A stretch of 64,000 bases of DNA from Aricia agestis (GCF_905147365.1 NC_056417.1:4362501-4426500), one strand, 5' to 3'; positions 35,217 through 63,708 are shown, numbered from the stretch's first letter. Notes: generated by a model not told the origin, from the sequence alone. Translations and numbers: made by a program.

Positions 35217-36131
35217 AAGGGTGTCTCAGCGCCGATTTTCAACTTTAAACACGAATTTCTCGACAACCTTCGGGGTTAGCTGGAGTGGAGTGGTAGCGTT
35301 CGATAGGTGACGAGTGCGGATTTTTTGATCGCCATGGCAGAGTGGTCTGGTGCGCACCGCGCGTACGCAGTAGAAGCGTACTTATGCAATGGATTTTCGT
35401 TGAGTGAAGCACGGCGTAAATTTTGTAGTCGCTATGAAATCCACCGTTTGAGTGATGCCTCGAGTACTCAATTAATTAAGTCGTGGGTAGAGAAGCTTAG
35501 AGCGACAGGATGTTTACTAAATCATTCAATTGGACCACGAAATAGACCTGTGCGATCGATTGAAAACATCAACCGCGTCGCCGCTGCGGTCGCGGAGCTT
35601 CCACGATGCTCACTTAGAAAACATGCTGCCTCTTTAAGCCTCCATCGTACAAGAATTCAAAGAATTTTGGCTTTAGATTTAAAATTTTATCCGTATAAAA
35701 CACAAATTGTGCAAAATGAAACCTCCATGGACACACATAATGCGTCATTTCCGGGAAAAATCATAAGCCGATTTGGAGATATATTGTGTCCACCCAGATC
35801 TCCCGATTTAACGTCCGCTGACTTTTTTTATGGGGTTATCTCAAAGCAAGAGTTTTTTATACCCCTCTTACAAATTTGGAACAGCTGAAGACTAAAATAA
35901 CGACAGAAGTGAGAGCTATACCAGCGGACATCCTTCGGCGCGTCTCGGCAAATTCACGTGTCCGATTTGAAGAGTGCATTCGCCGTGATGGAAGACACCT
36001 TGACGGTGTAATATTCCGTACATAAAATCCGCACTAATACACTTTAATTTACTACAGTAAAAATATTATAAATACAATTTGTTTTTTTTATACAAATTTT
36101 CAAAGTTGAAAATCGGCGCTGAGACACCCTT
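35217..36131 (+). mobile_element. Deleted mariner-like DNA transposon (915 bp)
   Basis: Perfect 30-bp terminal inverted repeats (35217-35246 and 36102-36131, beginning AAGGGTGTCTCAGCGCC) flanked by the TA target duplications at 35215-35216 and 36132-36133. TA duplication and the encoded protein place it in the Tc1/mariner superfamily. A full member would be about 1.3 kb, so a central part is lost. Confidence 0.92.
35334..36025 (+). pseudogene. Mariner-like transposase remnant
   Basis: Starts at ATG 35334 (MAEWSGAHRAYAVEAY) with a helix-turn-helix DNA-binding region and a second one around RKHAASLSLHRTRIQRILAL. After KTQIVQNE the frame jumps to the late catalytic region (ISRFGDILCPPRSPDLTSAD), so the first two catalytic Asp residues are deleted while the last is present. 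A frameshift at the T-run near 35825 breaks the frame to a stop at 35888; the true C terminus continues in another frame to TAA at 36023-36025 (DGRHLDGVIFRT). Inactive. Confidence 0.9.
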
Positions 36132-36288
36132 TATATTTTTCATGATAGCCTCATCTCTTAAGTGTATGAGAATACAAATCGATGCATTTTATTTTGTATT
36201 TTCTAAGTAAGAATTGTATGGAAATTCGATTTTCACACCTTCAAACATTCATTCCTGAGCCCTTTTAATCAAAGTATTTTCTTTATTT

Positions 36289-36415
36289 CTTCTTTATAGA
36301 ATCGCCAATCAAAATGTATGGAATTGATATGACAAGAGTCAAATGTCGACTTCATAAAATTATCAAACGCTTACGTCAATTCCATATATTTTGGGTCGAC
36401 GTTTCTATAAAGAAG
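36289..36415. mobile_element. Short foldback (127 bp)
   Basis: cttctttatagaa / ttctataaagaag ends and inner tatggaattga / tcaattccata. Confidence 0.75.
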
Positions 36416-37067
36416 TGATAAAGCGAACATCTTGGCAAGGGGCTCTGATCTCTTATTTTCAATACGGAGTTTTATGCATTTTGTAATAAGAGCTATTTAC
36501 ATTTTCAGATACTATTGAACAGAATACTTTTAATATTCATAAACGAAATACTTAACATTATTTTTAGAAACTATACCTAGATATATTAACTGCTTATATC
36601 GATTCTATCTCGGTTCACCAATATACAATTCCTAAATAGAGTTTTTCAATAAGTAACATTCATCAAATAACATAAAATCTTTGACAGCATTTATTTTGCC
36701 CAACAGTTTAGGTTTTAGGATAAAAACTATGCTTATTATTCTATTTAAATGTCTTACGAAAATACTTATTTAATCTTTTAAAAATATGAGTTTTAATAAT
36801 TGAAATTGAAAATTTGTTTTTAAGACTGCTGTGTTTGTTTGGATGATTCTTAATCGTTTAGGCATGTGCTTCCAAGTGTCGCTTCTAGTGGTTTCGCTAT
36901 TCGTTCCATAATTTGGCCTAAAAAATTCTAGATTAAAGCTGTATATAGTTTGATTAATTTCAGCAATAATATTAATATAGTCACCGTACCATTGATGTGC
37001 TATACCTAAGGACGACTCATAACAGTAAACGTAACAGAAATGCTTCAGTGTGTGCGATCCACGAATA

Positions 37068-37447
37068 TAAGGCATCCATTACACGCTCATACAAGCGACA
37101 GTCAATTCCGTCAATCATGAATTATGTTTGACTGATGGTGATTGATGGATTGACGAATAGTATTAAACGGTCACTTAATTCTCTTCAGTTTTATGTCAGT
37201 CAAAGTCAAAATTTTCAAAAATTCTATTTTTTTCCTATTTTGTCAGATGTGACAACACTCACTCAAAATTCGTGACTGATAATAATATTATGGTTGCATG
37301 AAGCAAAAATCTAAATATCCAGATTTTCATCAATCCATTTCATGCAACCGTCTGTCACGCTCTTACCTACACGGTAGGTTATTCATCAGTTACAGCCATG
37401 ACTGTGGTGAAACTGACAGCAAAACCTACTGTGTAATGGATGCCTTA
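37068..37447. mobile_element. TA-flanked inverted-repeat element (~380 bp)
   Basis: Perfect 17-bp ends TAAGGCATCCATTACAC / GTGTAATGGATGCCTTA; reading the outer TA as target duplication suggests a Tc1/mariner-type MITE. Confidence 0.78.
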
Positions 37448-37940
37448 AAACAAAACGCTGTAGCGCTCTTGTCAAGTACAAATTATTTTCAACGATTTCA
37501 CAGGTTTCTTGGCAAACCTGTGGTATTAGTACCAATGTTACAACATTTTGTCGAATGTTCGTGGATGGTACTATTTATACTAAGCGTCAACTTTCAACAG
37601 AAAATTGTACAGATGAAGCTAGAGATCCATACGTATGGTACACCAATGCACAGTTTGAGTTGCACGTACCGAGTTGTTCATATATAATTGTAAGGTTTTA
37701 TTAAGATTATTATAAATGACGTTCCTTTAACATTGAAATAGTCTTAAGTGTAGACTAGCTTAACATTTTTTTACTGATACGCCAGCAAGATTAGCGGAAA
37801 ACGATTTTCCAATGCAGATTTACCGCACCCTTTTTTGGAAGTCGGTTAAAAATGTCTGCTTTGGAAGACCGAATAGTAATTGTTAGCATTTGCTGGATTC
37901 GAAGTGGGCTATACACTAAACTTTAAATTTTACTGTGTGA

Positions 37941-38360
37941 CTAAAGTGCGGTCGCTGAGCACGCAGAGTTTAGTTCATTCTGTCTCTCTCTCTCACGAAT
38001 GAATATTCTGTACCTCAAAGATGTAAATTAATAACTCTACTTTTGAAGTGTAAAATGAAAATAGATTTTGTGAACCATACCAAAAAGTAATAATTATGCA
38101 TTTTGAAAGACTTTAAGTCCTTTGACTTGAGACATCTACACGAAAAGAAAAGTTTGGATAAATTAATGTTTAGGTACATAAATATTATATAAGTACCTAC
38201 ATCCAAAACTCTGTAAATAGAGGATCATACTTTTGCATGTCCTAAAAATTAAAAATATATCTGTGGAACAGAATTACATTCTCGTTCCTATTGTGATATC
38301 TTTGTACCAAGCACAGCAATGAGACAGACATTTTCTATGTGATCAGCGACCGCACTTTAG
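37941..38360. mobile_element. Inverted-repeat element (~420 bp)
   Basis: 18-bp perfect ends CTAAAGTGCGGTCGCTGA / TCAGCGACCGCACTTTAG; the TA inside the ends may be the duplication. Confidence 0.8.
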
Positions 38361-38461
38361 AAAGTTTTTTTGCTATCTTGTAAATCCTAAAATAGTCTAA
38401 TTTCTAAACTTCACTTTCAAGATGTCAAATACTTTCTGGTCTCTGATATTCTTCTTCTATA

Positions 38462-38823
38462 ACTGTGGCTTTCCAGAATAATATTTTGTTCAACAGGGAA
38501 TACAAAACAAATCTTGTCGTTACGTCACAAAACTTGCATACCTCTACCTACTCAGTAAAACAAAACTAAGTATTTTTAAAATGAGAACATAATATTTTCT
38601 ATAATCAGGCGGGGTATTTAAAATTCCCGGACTATATAATTCAAAAAGCTAGCCGCATGTTTATTGGTCAACGCTAGACGCAGCGCGAGTTGATTGGCCG
38701 TCACGCAGAGAAGCTGTCGAATCCGATTCCGAGTTAAATCATGCATTGTAAATCAGACTCTTGAAAATACTCTCCATCTCTTTCTACGGTGCGTCTCTTT
38801 CTATTATTCTGGAAAACCACAGT
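38462..38823. mobile_element. Inverted-repeat element (~362 bp)
   Basis: Ends ACTGTGGCTTTCCAGAATAA and TTATTCTGGAAAACCACAGT (one mismatch). Confidence 0.78.
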
Positions 38824-39509
38824 GCAGTCGTTGGCTCGATGTCTCCGAAGCGCTGTGAGCGCACAGTCCATTCAGAATCATTTTACTTCTGACAGGTCCT
38901 TTATGCCAACGGCATAAAGGTCACTTTACCACAAAGGTAAAATGACTGTGAACGGACTAAAGACTGTGATTTGATGTTGAGGATATAGATGGCGCGAGTG
39001 TCGTGATACATCTACCCACAATACCAAGCGATTAAATAAAAGAAAAATATAAAAGAACATGATTTTCTTGTAAGTATTTATGTCCAAAAATGATGTGGAT
39101 ACTTAACATTAAACTAATTGTTAGTTTAATGGCATATTGTTCATGAAAAATATTTTTACCTCCAAAAACAAGAAGGCCAAGATCCACTTCGGGTCGCTGA
39201 GCCGGCGGAGTTAGTTTTTTTTTTTTAATGTGGGTAGTTATAAAACAGCAAAGGTATTGTGCGTAGAGGTTATCACAAGTGGCCAAGTCCACGATTTGTG
39301 ATTCGCTCAATAAGTTGTCATGTTGTTCAGTGACATATTTGTTGTAAATATTTATTTTGTACCCGTGATCATTTGTATTATTTATAGGCATTGGTGCATA
39401 TCATGTGTATAGGGCAGATGATTAATCAAATAAATTAGAACAGTATATTGTTTGTTTGCTTACCCTGTACCTCCTAATTTTCCTCTTATTTGAATCATAA
39501 ACTAGATGG

Positions 39510-39632
39510 ACTGTACATTTTTCCGGGATAAAAAGTATCCTATATCCTTCCCGGGACTCCCCATACAATATTTCAGAAGAGCGCGTGAAGAAGTAACAGA
39601 CAGACAGACACACTTTCGCATTACGGTACCTA
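39510..39632 (+). repeat. Repeat family A, partial
   Basis: tacatttttccgggataa through acactttcgcatta. Confidence 0.75.
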
Positions 39633-39689
39633 TGCGCTCCTGGTACTTCATAGCTTAAATGTCAATTTTGTGATGTCAATTTTAAGTTT

Positions 39690-40888
39690 AGGGAAATTAG
39701 CCCTAGAGATATTATTGATACCTTTAAATTGTTAAATATTAAAAATACTACTGATCTCTGTATGTCTACAAAAATTATTAAATCGATAATTGACATCATA
39801 GCTCCTCATCTGGCAATAATTTTCAATGACTGCATTAAGAGTGGTGTTTTTCCTGACTTAATGAAGCACAGTAAGGTCGTACCTTTATTTAAAGCGGGAA
39901 TTAAATCATATCCGACTAATTACCGGCCTATCTCGATTTAACCGACTCTTAGTAAAATATTTGAAAAAATAATTTTACAGCAATTACTGTTACATTTTAA
40001 TTTAAATAATTTATTACACAATAACCAATACGGTTTTACTAAGGGTCGATCCACAACGGATGCTGGTATAGGACTTCTTTGCAGTATTTTTGAGGCTTGG
40101 GAAGAGTCGCAGGATGCCTTAGGTGTATTTTGCGATCTCTCCAAAGCCTTCGATTGTGTTGAGCATGCTACATTGATCAGGAAATTGCGCCACTACGGAA
40201 TTAAAGACTCTGCTATCAGCCTTTTGACTTCTTACTTCAAAAATAGGACTCAAAGGGTTGAAGTTAATAGTAAAAGATCCAATGGGACCAAAATAGAATT
40301 AGGTGTACCACAGGGATCCATTTTAGGACCATTTCTTTTTCTCATCTACATTAATGACTTACCTTATCTAGTTAAGGATAATGAGAGAGTACTTTTTACT
40401 GATGACACTTTACTTATTTTTAAAGTGAAGCGACGGCAGTCAAATTACGACGAGGTAAATAGTGCTCTCTCAAAAATAGTACATTGGTTTAATATTAATA
40501 ACTTACTTTTAAACTCTAAGAAAACCAAACGTTTAAAATTTACTTTGCCCAATGTTAGGCAAGTTCAAACCAATTTACTATTAAATGATGAGAAAATTAA
40601 TTTGGTGGACTCCACTATATTCTTAGGCATTACATTAGATAGTAAATTACAGTGGGGTCCTCATATTGCTAAACTCGCAGATAGACTCAGTTCTGCAGCA
40701 TATGCAGTCAGAAAGATTAGGGAAATTTCTGACGAAGACACTGCACGATTAGTATACTTTAGATATTTTCACAGTAGAGTGTCATATGGTATCCTTTTAT
40801 GGGGAAACGCTGCCGATATTAATACTATCTTTGTGCTGCAGAAGCGAGCTATACGTTCGATTTACAAAATGTCTACATTTGAATCTTA
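39690..40888 (+). pseudogene. LINE reverse transcriptase fragment, copy 1
   Basis: Plus-strand remnant of a CR1/jockey-like ORF2. Open pieces at 39729-39941 (IIAPHLAIIFNDCIKSGVFP, LFKAG) and 40173-40889 (LGVPQGSILGPFLFLIYIND) are separated by in-frame disruptions. The catalytic YADD is altered to FTDD, which would abolish activity. The copy stops at 40888 where an inverted copy begins. Confidence 0.88.
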
Positions 40889-41827
40889 AACCAAAATAGA
40901 ATTAGGTGTCCCTGTGGGACACCTAATTCTATTTTGGTTCCATTTGATCTCTTATTATTGATTTCAACCCTTTGAGTCCTATTTTTGAGGTAAGATATCA
41001 AAAGGTTGAGTGCTGAGTCCCTTATGCCATAGTGGTGTAATTTCCTAATCAATGTAGCATGCTCGACACAGTCGAAGGCCTTAGAGAGGTCACAGAAGAC
41101 ACCTAAGGCATCCTGCGATCCCTCCTAAGCTTCAAATATACTACATAGAAGACCTATACCAGCATCCGTTGTGGAACAACCCTTAGTAAAACCGTATTGA
41201 TTTTCGTGTAATAAATTATTTAAATTAAAGTGTACCAATAGCTGTTTTAAAATTATTTTTTCAAATATTTTGCTAAGAGTCGGTAAAATCGATATAGGTC
41301 TGTAATTGTCGGATCAGACTTAGTTCCTGCTTTAAATAAAGGTATAACCTTGCTGTGCTTCATTAAGTCAGGAAAAACACCATTCTCTACACAGTTATTA
41401 AAAATCGTTGCTAGATGAGGAGCTATGATGTCAATTACTGATTTAATAATTTTTGTAGACAAGCTCCAAAGATCGGTGGTATTCTTAATGTTTAATAATT
41501 TAAAAGTATCAATAATGTCTTTGGCATCAATCTCTCTAAACTTAAAATTGACATTACATTCCTTTACATTATCTTTGAGTAGTTTTTCGGCAGCTGCAGA
41601 TGAGGAGCTTAAGTTTTTCGTAGTTGAGACCGGAATGTCAGCAAAGAATTTTTCAAAGGCCGTCGCAACTTCTAGATCATTGGTAATTTCTTTATTTTCA
41701 AAATACAGTTGAAAATCCGAGGTACGACAGGTGACGTTTCCAGTCTCACCAGCTATTACCTTCCAAGTAGTTTTAATTTTATTTTTGGAATTTTTAATCT
41801 TTTTCTTCATGTACATAGCCTTAGCTT
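40889..41827 (-). pseudogene. LINE ORF2 fragment, inverted 5' segment of copy 2
   Basis: The same family on the minus strand, from 41827 (AKAMYMKKKIKNSKNK) to about 40916 (LGVPQG). It is the 5' part of a second copy whose 3' part follows in plus orientation at 41828. That arrangement is the signature of twin priming during LINE insertion. It begins in a perfect 24-bp stem with a 3-base loop (40889-40939). Confidence 0.85.
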
Positions 41828-42545
41828 GGTATCCTTTTATGGGGAAACGCTGCCGACATCAATACAATTTTTGTGCTGCAGAAGCGAGCTATACGCTCAA
41901 TTTATAAAATGTCAGCTTTTGAATCTCTGAGAGAAAAGTTTAAAGAAATTGGTATTCTAACTGTTGCTTCTCAATACATTTTGGATAATGTATTGTATGT
42001 TAGAAAGAATTTAACTAAATTTAAAACTAAAAGTGATAGTCACGGTAGAAACACTAGAAATAGGCACAAGCTGGAAATAGCAGTGATCAGACTTAGCAAA
42101 ATAAGTAAATCTTTTAAAGGTCAATGTGTACGCCTTTACAATAAAATCCCAGAAAACGTTCAAAATCTATCAATTAATAAATTTAAAAAAGTTATTAAAG
42201 AACGTTTGTGTGCCAAAGCCTACTTACTATACGGTCAACGATTTCCTAAACGATAGCACATCTTGGGAGTAGAATGGCTGCTTGCAAGGCTGCTTCTACA
42301 TTTATTATATGTGACTTACAATTGTGTATTCATATTGTATAGATTAAGTTATTTACATTGTAAATTTTATTTTTTTAAAAGACAAATTTTCCACTTTTTT
42401 ACTAAAAAGTGGCCCCGTGCGAGTTTCTTACGCCGGTTCTTCTCGCCGCGTTAGTTCCCGAACCGGTGGTAGGCAACATGTAGTTCAACATTCTGAAAAT
42501 ATTTGATTCAAATTTATTCAGAAATAAAACAATTTTTATTTTATT
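41828..42545 (+). pseudogene. LINE 3' end, direct segment of copy 2
   Basis: Begins with the same sequence as 40793 onward (tatccttttatgggga) and continues through the ORF2 C terminus (LQKRAIRSIYKMSAFESLRE, then SFKGQCVRLYNKIPENVQNL) to a stop near 42256. A 3' UTR with the family's ccggttcttctcgcc block ends in a TTTA-rich tail. Confidence 0.88.
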
Positions 42546-42577
42546 TATTTATTTATTTAAAACAAATGGGCTGCCCC

Positions 42578-42832
42578 CACTGACCTCTATTAATACACTG
42601 GACAGGTGTTAGCTATCAATAAAATGTTCCTGTTTGAAAGTCGCCATATTGGCGCTGATTGCTATGTGAAAGCAGTAGTGAGTGTACTTGGAACTACTAT
42701 TTTGCAAATGGCGGTTGTAATTTTCTATGTAATTAGTATACAGTACGCTCACCGGGGCGCTTCAAATCGGCACAAAAAATAGCTGTCATTTTGTACGGCA
42801 TTAGCCTGTCCAGTGTATTATAGAGGTCAGTG
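42578..42832. mobile_element. CACTG MITE, copy 1
   Basis: Ends CACTGACCTCTATTAATACA and TGTATTATAGAGGTCAGTG; flanks gctgcccc / gctgcctc suggest an 8-bp duplication. Confidence 0.83.
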
Positions 42833-43318
42833 GCTGCCTCTATTAATTTGTCAATTTACAAGAATTCTCTTAGAATTAGTGGGTAGGTCGAAAAAATTGA
42901 ACGCAAACACCTCTTCATACGTCATGCGCTTCTGGTACATCATAGTTTAAAACAAATGGGCTACCCCTATTAATTTTTCATTTCATAAGAAATGAAACAA
43001 AATATTGGGGGTGGACAATAAAAATCTTAGAATGAGTGGGTTGGTCGAAAAAATTAAGTAGGTATTTGCTAACTTTTAACCATAATAATTTGCAATAAAA
43101 CAATAAATTGTATAACGTTTTATATTTTCCAACTCCATATTATGTTAAATATCTATTATTATTTACATTTAAAATCTTATAGACAAAAACAGAAACACGA
43201 CACCATATTTATACACATTTCATATACCTTTCAATCATACGAAATTCAAGTTATCATAACTACTACATACAAAAATATTAGATAAGTAATATTGACTTAT
43301 TGATCTACGGCTCGCATT

Positions 43319-43572
43319 ATACAGAATGTAACAAAACTAAGTAATAATACTTTAGGTTGTGTATGTTTCTCTTATTATAGAGTTCACTATGAAAGTAGCA
43401 GCGCTGAGAGAGTACATTTTTTAAAACTTTTGTATGGGAAAATTCATGACGCTCGGGCGCTTCTCCACACAAATGACAAGAAAATGCCTTTTCAGCGCTG
43501 CTACTTTCACAGCAAACTGCGGGACACATACACACCCTAAAGTATTATCACTTAGTTTTGTTACACCCTGTA
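43319..43572. mobile_element. Family G foldback
   Basis: Long inverted arms: acagaatgtaacaaaactaa on the left, ttagttttgttacaccctgt on the right, with matching agtagcagcgctga / cagcgctgctact blocks inside. Confidence 0.85.
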
Positions 43573-43628
43573 GTTTGACTATGTAAGAGAAAGTATGCCA
43601 GGTATCTGATATAATAATAGCTCTTTTC

Positions 43629-43728
43629 CGTATTGATGAAAGAGTTGGCATGATATTTTGACGTATTGATGAAAGAGTTGGTATGATATTTTGACGTATT
43701 GACGAAATAGTTGGCATGATATTTTGAC
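43629..43728. repeat. 37-bp tandem repeat, ~2.7 units
   Basis: Units read cgtattgatgaaagagttgg then catgatattttga. Confidence 0.9.
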
Positions 43729-44062
43729 AAACGATTAAACGAGTGTGCCTTAGTAATTCTATGAGGCTTTTTGTTAGTTCAAAGTAAAATTTGAAGATAT
43801 TTTGGACGTATTTGAACTACATCTACTGGAGAGAGAATGCAATATTAATTAGAATAATATTATAAAGACTATCGTGTAGTATTTATAAAATCTATACACG
43901 TAGGTTAAAATACAATGGACATTTGTTTAAGTTTCACTCAAAATATTAATATCTATAAGAATTAGATTTATACAAAATTTTATATTAAATATATTATTAT
44001 TATAGCCTGACCAGAAAAGTAAAAAACTTTATGATCTTTTCATTTGATTTGGCAATTACTAT

Positions 44063-44387
44063 TCAATTTTTTTTAATGAAATAAGGGGGCAAACGAGCAA
44101 ACGGGCCACCTGTTTCCGTCGCCCATGGACACTCGCAGCATCAGAAGAGCTGTAAGTGCGTTGCCGGCCTTTTAAGAGGGAATAGGGTAATAGGGGAGGG
44201 TAGGAAAGGGAAGGGAAGGGAATAGGAGAGGATAGGGAAAGGAATAGGGTAGGGGATTGGGCCTCCGGTAAACTCACTCACTCGGCGAAATACAGCGCAA
44301 GCGCTGTTTCACGCCGGCTTTCTGTGAGAACGTGGTATTTCTCCGGTCGAGCCGGCCCATTCGTGCCGAAGCATGGCTCTCCCACGT
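44063..44387 (-). repeat. SINE-like repeat S1, copy 7
   Basis: Reverse orientation with a small deletion around tgatggaaagcaac; long pyrimidine tract. Confidence 0.86.
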
Positions 44388-44615
44388 ATAAATCAATAGA
44401 GTTCCATTTTTATCGTAACCCGGGGGGTTTTATACTTTTCTCGTCATGCCATGTTAAATTGTCTACTTAATACTGTCCCACAATTATACATACAAAATAA
44501 ATATAACTTGGCTAGAGGTCTACACTATAATTATTTTCTCAGCTCATAATAGGATAATATTATATTACTATTGCAACGTTTTCACGATGAAGGCAGCACC
44601 AGCATAAACAGTAAA

Positions 44616-44945
44616 GATACAGTAAAGAATCCTATGCAAATCCCACATATTGCGTCACAATATTGACAGAAACGTTGTCAAACGTCGAACAAAACTTTTT
44701 GTTTAAGGTAGCCTTTCGAAGCGAGCGCCAGTAACGCCGGGACTGTGAAAAATGTATGGTTTGAGGTCGAGCGCAATGACGCTAACGCGGCAACTGTGAC
44801 GTCATTTTTACAGTCGCGGCGTCACTGGCGCTCGCTTCGAAAGGCTACCTTAAACAAAAAGTTTTGTTCGACGTTTGACAACGTTACTGTCAATATTCTG
44901 ACGTGGGCAATGTGTAGGATTTGCATAGGATTATTTACTGCATGT
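44616..44945. mobile_element. Large foldback, arms over 120 bp
   Basis: The left arm 44616-44745 and right arm 44815-44945 are inverse, sharing aggtagcctttcgaagcgag / ctcgcttcgaaaggctacct, gtcgaacaaaactttttgtt and ttgtcaaacgtcg. A deleted relative of this family is at 31105-31250. Confidence 0.85.
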
Positions 44946-44950
44946 GATGG

Positions 44951-45060
44951 TATACTCCACTCGGGCTAACTTGTTGTCAATCGCGGTTTATATGGAAAAT
45001 AACAAGAATTTGACAGGGAGTCAACGACCGCTAGCGACAAATTAGCCCGAGTGGAGTATA
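44951..45060. mobile_element. 110-bp foldback MITE
   Basis: Perfect 19-bp ends TATACTCCACTCGGGCTAA / TTAGCCCGAGTGGAGTATA, directly beside the larger foldback. Confidence 0.85.
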
Positions 45061-45484
45061 GCACTCTCCGCTTCAACTTTTGCGTAATATTACCTTTGCG
45101 TATTATGCCTGAATAATAACATTGAAATAAAAAAATCTTAACCTAAAACTTTGCAGCTCTACTATTTAAGCTATAAGTTTATAGAAATAAAACAAAAGTA
45201 AAATTACATTTATACCTGAAATAGCAATAAATGAGATCTAAATTTAAATATACACATTTATATTATACATTCTATACATTTTTCATAAAAATATTTCTTT
45301 AGCATCGGAAGATATAAAAATGTACTTTTAGCTATTTGATTTTCTATTGTCGTGATAACAAAAACGGTAAGACACTTGATTGAAATAAATAAGAATCAGT
45401 TCAATTCTATAATTATTATAAAATTGAATTGTAAATGTGATCGCACATTTTTGTCAACACGCACGCGTCGAACGCGCCGCGTTT

Positions 45485-45628
45485 CTCTATTATACAAGTA
45501 CGCTGGACGTCAGATTTAGTTCTCTTCCCCCGCATTGGGGGCGCTGATTCCGCTTTAAATAGGCACAAAAACAACAGTCATTTCAAGGGTATCATAAGTC
45601 CAGCGTACTTGTATAATGGAGGTCAGTG
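45485..45628. mobile_element. CACTG MITE, copy 2 (left end lost)
   Basis: CTCTATTATACAAGTACGCT on the left, AGCGTACTTGTATAATGGAG then GTCAGTG on the right; the outer CACTGAC of the left end is replaced. Confidence 0.78.
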
Positions 45629-45989
45629 AACCTCGCACACTCGTCTGCACCGTACGCGCCGCATTTCATTTACTATGCGGTGCGTTCGATGCGTACAGCA
45701 CGTACGGTGCTGACAAATCAGCTTTAAAATCGGTTATATTTTGTGTTTGGACTCAAAGAAAATATAATACATAATATGAAATCACAGCACTTATAAATAA
45801 AGCAGACTTTTGAATGTGTCATAACTTTAAAATAATATAAAAATAAAAAACACAAGAGAATTCAATGGTTTTTAAATACTTTCTTAGTGTACGCACGACG
45901 TTTTCATTTATTAGCGTTGCAGCCAGCGCGACGCTCGTCCACGCTCATCCAAAGGGAGTTTTTTAGTTCTTTACTTAATAATAAAGAAT

Positions 45990-46240
45990 ACGTTAGTGGA
46001 TGAAGCAGGTAAGTAACAAATAAAAATATCGTTTTTTTTTTTTGCATAAATGGAGGCTATGGCCGGCAAAAAAATTTGAAAAAAATCCTTGAATTTTGCG
46101 TGTAGTCAGACACACTAGCCAGATGATAAAGTAGGTAAGTTACAAGGTTTGTTCAAATTATAAGGGAAAAAAGAAGAATTTTAAATATTACATTGTTATA
46201 AAATGTCAGTTATCTGATTCTTCCACTCACGTCTTTAACT
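45990..46240 (+). mobile_element. MITE family M copy
   Basis: acgttagtggatgaagcagg at the left, gattcttccactcacgtct at the right; same interior. Confidence 0.8.
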
Positions 46241-47174
46241 ATAACACCTGTGTGACGTATTTACGCAGCGTATAACTTTTGGAAGTATACTGTCTTTTTT
46301 ATCACGTGAGGTTTTCAATATGCCTGACAAAGACAAAAGATTACAATGCAAAAACGCCGTGATCACTTTTAAAAAAGAAAATACTAGTCACAACACAGTC
46401 AACGAATCACAAAATATCATTATGACATAACATAATATAAATATACCTAACAATAAGTCAATTTCATTCGCACACCACGTCGACGTATTTAACGAAGGAA
46501 TACTCTTTATTGCTCACTTTTTTTACTGAAGTTTATAATATTTATATTCACTTACAGCCTTTGATTGACTAACATCGAAGTATTGACCAATTCAAGAAGG
46601 CTGATTCACAGGTCAAAAATAACCTCAGAAACTTGGCAATAAGTCATTAATTACATGTGATAATCGTGCAAACTATAGGAATTGTGCAAGCTTTAAAAAT
46701 TTCATAGATTGTCACAACTGCAAACTGTCAAAAAGTTTATCAAAAATTGTGTTTACAGTGCGACAAGACTTTAAATGAACGTGGGCGGTGGCGCTGCTCG
46801 TAAACTGTTGACTGTCAAAAACTGTCAAAAATGACGTTTTCGTGTGATGGCAGCGTTAGTTCCTATTGTCGAGCTGTATGAAAGTTTGCACAATTTGTTT
46901 TTTTTTTGTTTTAATTTTGGATAATGAAGTTGTGTAATGCACGTTTTAAACCGAGTCAATTAAAAATTATTATTATTGCACAGACTAAATAAACTTAATC
47001 TCAACTATCACACAGCCATCGAAATACCATAATATGGAAGTGTCACGAAATTCTCACCAAGGTGTATTTTACAGTTGTCATACTTACATCGGTCTTACAA
47101 TTTTTTCCCTAGCTACATTTATAAGATTGTAACTGGAGTAGATTTAAGGGGTTAAATGTGTGAGAGCTATCATT
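46241..47174. other. Intergenic / possible ema 3' flank
   Basis: No coding. On the minus strand AATAAA occurs at 46504-46509, about 1 kb after the ema stop, a weak poly(A) candidate. Confidence 0.35.
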
Positions 47175-47422
47175 GTACAGAATGTAACAAAACAAAACAA
47201 TAATACTTGAGGGTCTGTACTGTGTATGTGTCCCCTGTATAGAGTTTAATGTGAAAATGCAGCGTTGAAAGAGTCATTTTTTTGTATGGGCAAAAAAAAC
47301 CACCTCAGAGTTATTAATTTGTCCAAACAAAAAAGCTTTTAGCGCTGCTACTTTCACAGTGAACTATACAGGGGACTAGCATCCTAATGTATTATTACTT
47401 TGTTTCGTTACACTTGTATAGG
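47175..47422. mobile_element. Family G foldback, 62 bp past the ema stop
   Basis: Arms acagaatgtaacaaaacaaa and tttgtttcgttacacttgta; inner gcagcgttgaaagag / cttttagcgctgctac. It is within the likely ema 3' UTR. Confidence 0.83.
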
Positions 47423-47483
47423 ATGGTATTTCGATGCGAGCATTTTAGTTTCTTTCTAAAATTATTGCTGGTTTAAGCTAATA

Positions 47484-63585
<16,102 letters not shown>

Positions 63586-63708
63586 CTGAAAGATAAAAAA
63601 ATTAAAAGTATTTTTGGTATAAATTCTGCTTTTAATTATACCAAAATATTTGATGTGGCAAAGAAAAAAGAACTCGGACTAATAATTATTATTGTGATAT
63701 GAAATTAT

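Noticed and set aside
37298..37687. 129-codon plus-strand open frame
   Set aside because: Starts inside an inverted-repeat element and has no recognisable domain, splice context or composition bias.
41425..41712. 95-codon plus-strand open frame
   Set aside because: Antisense to the inverted LINE segment.
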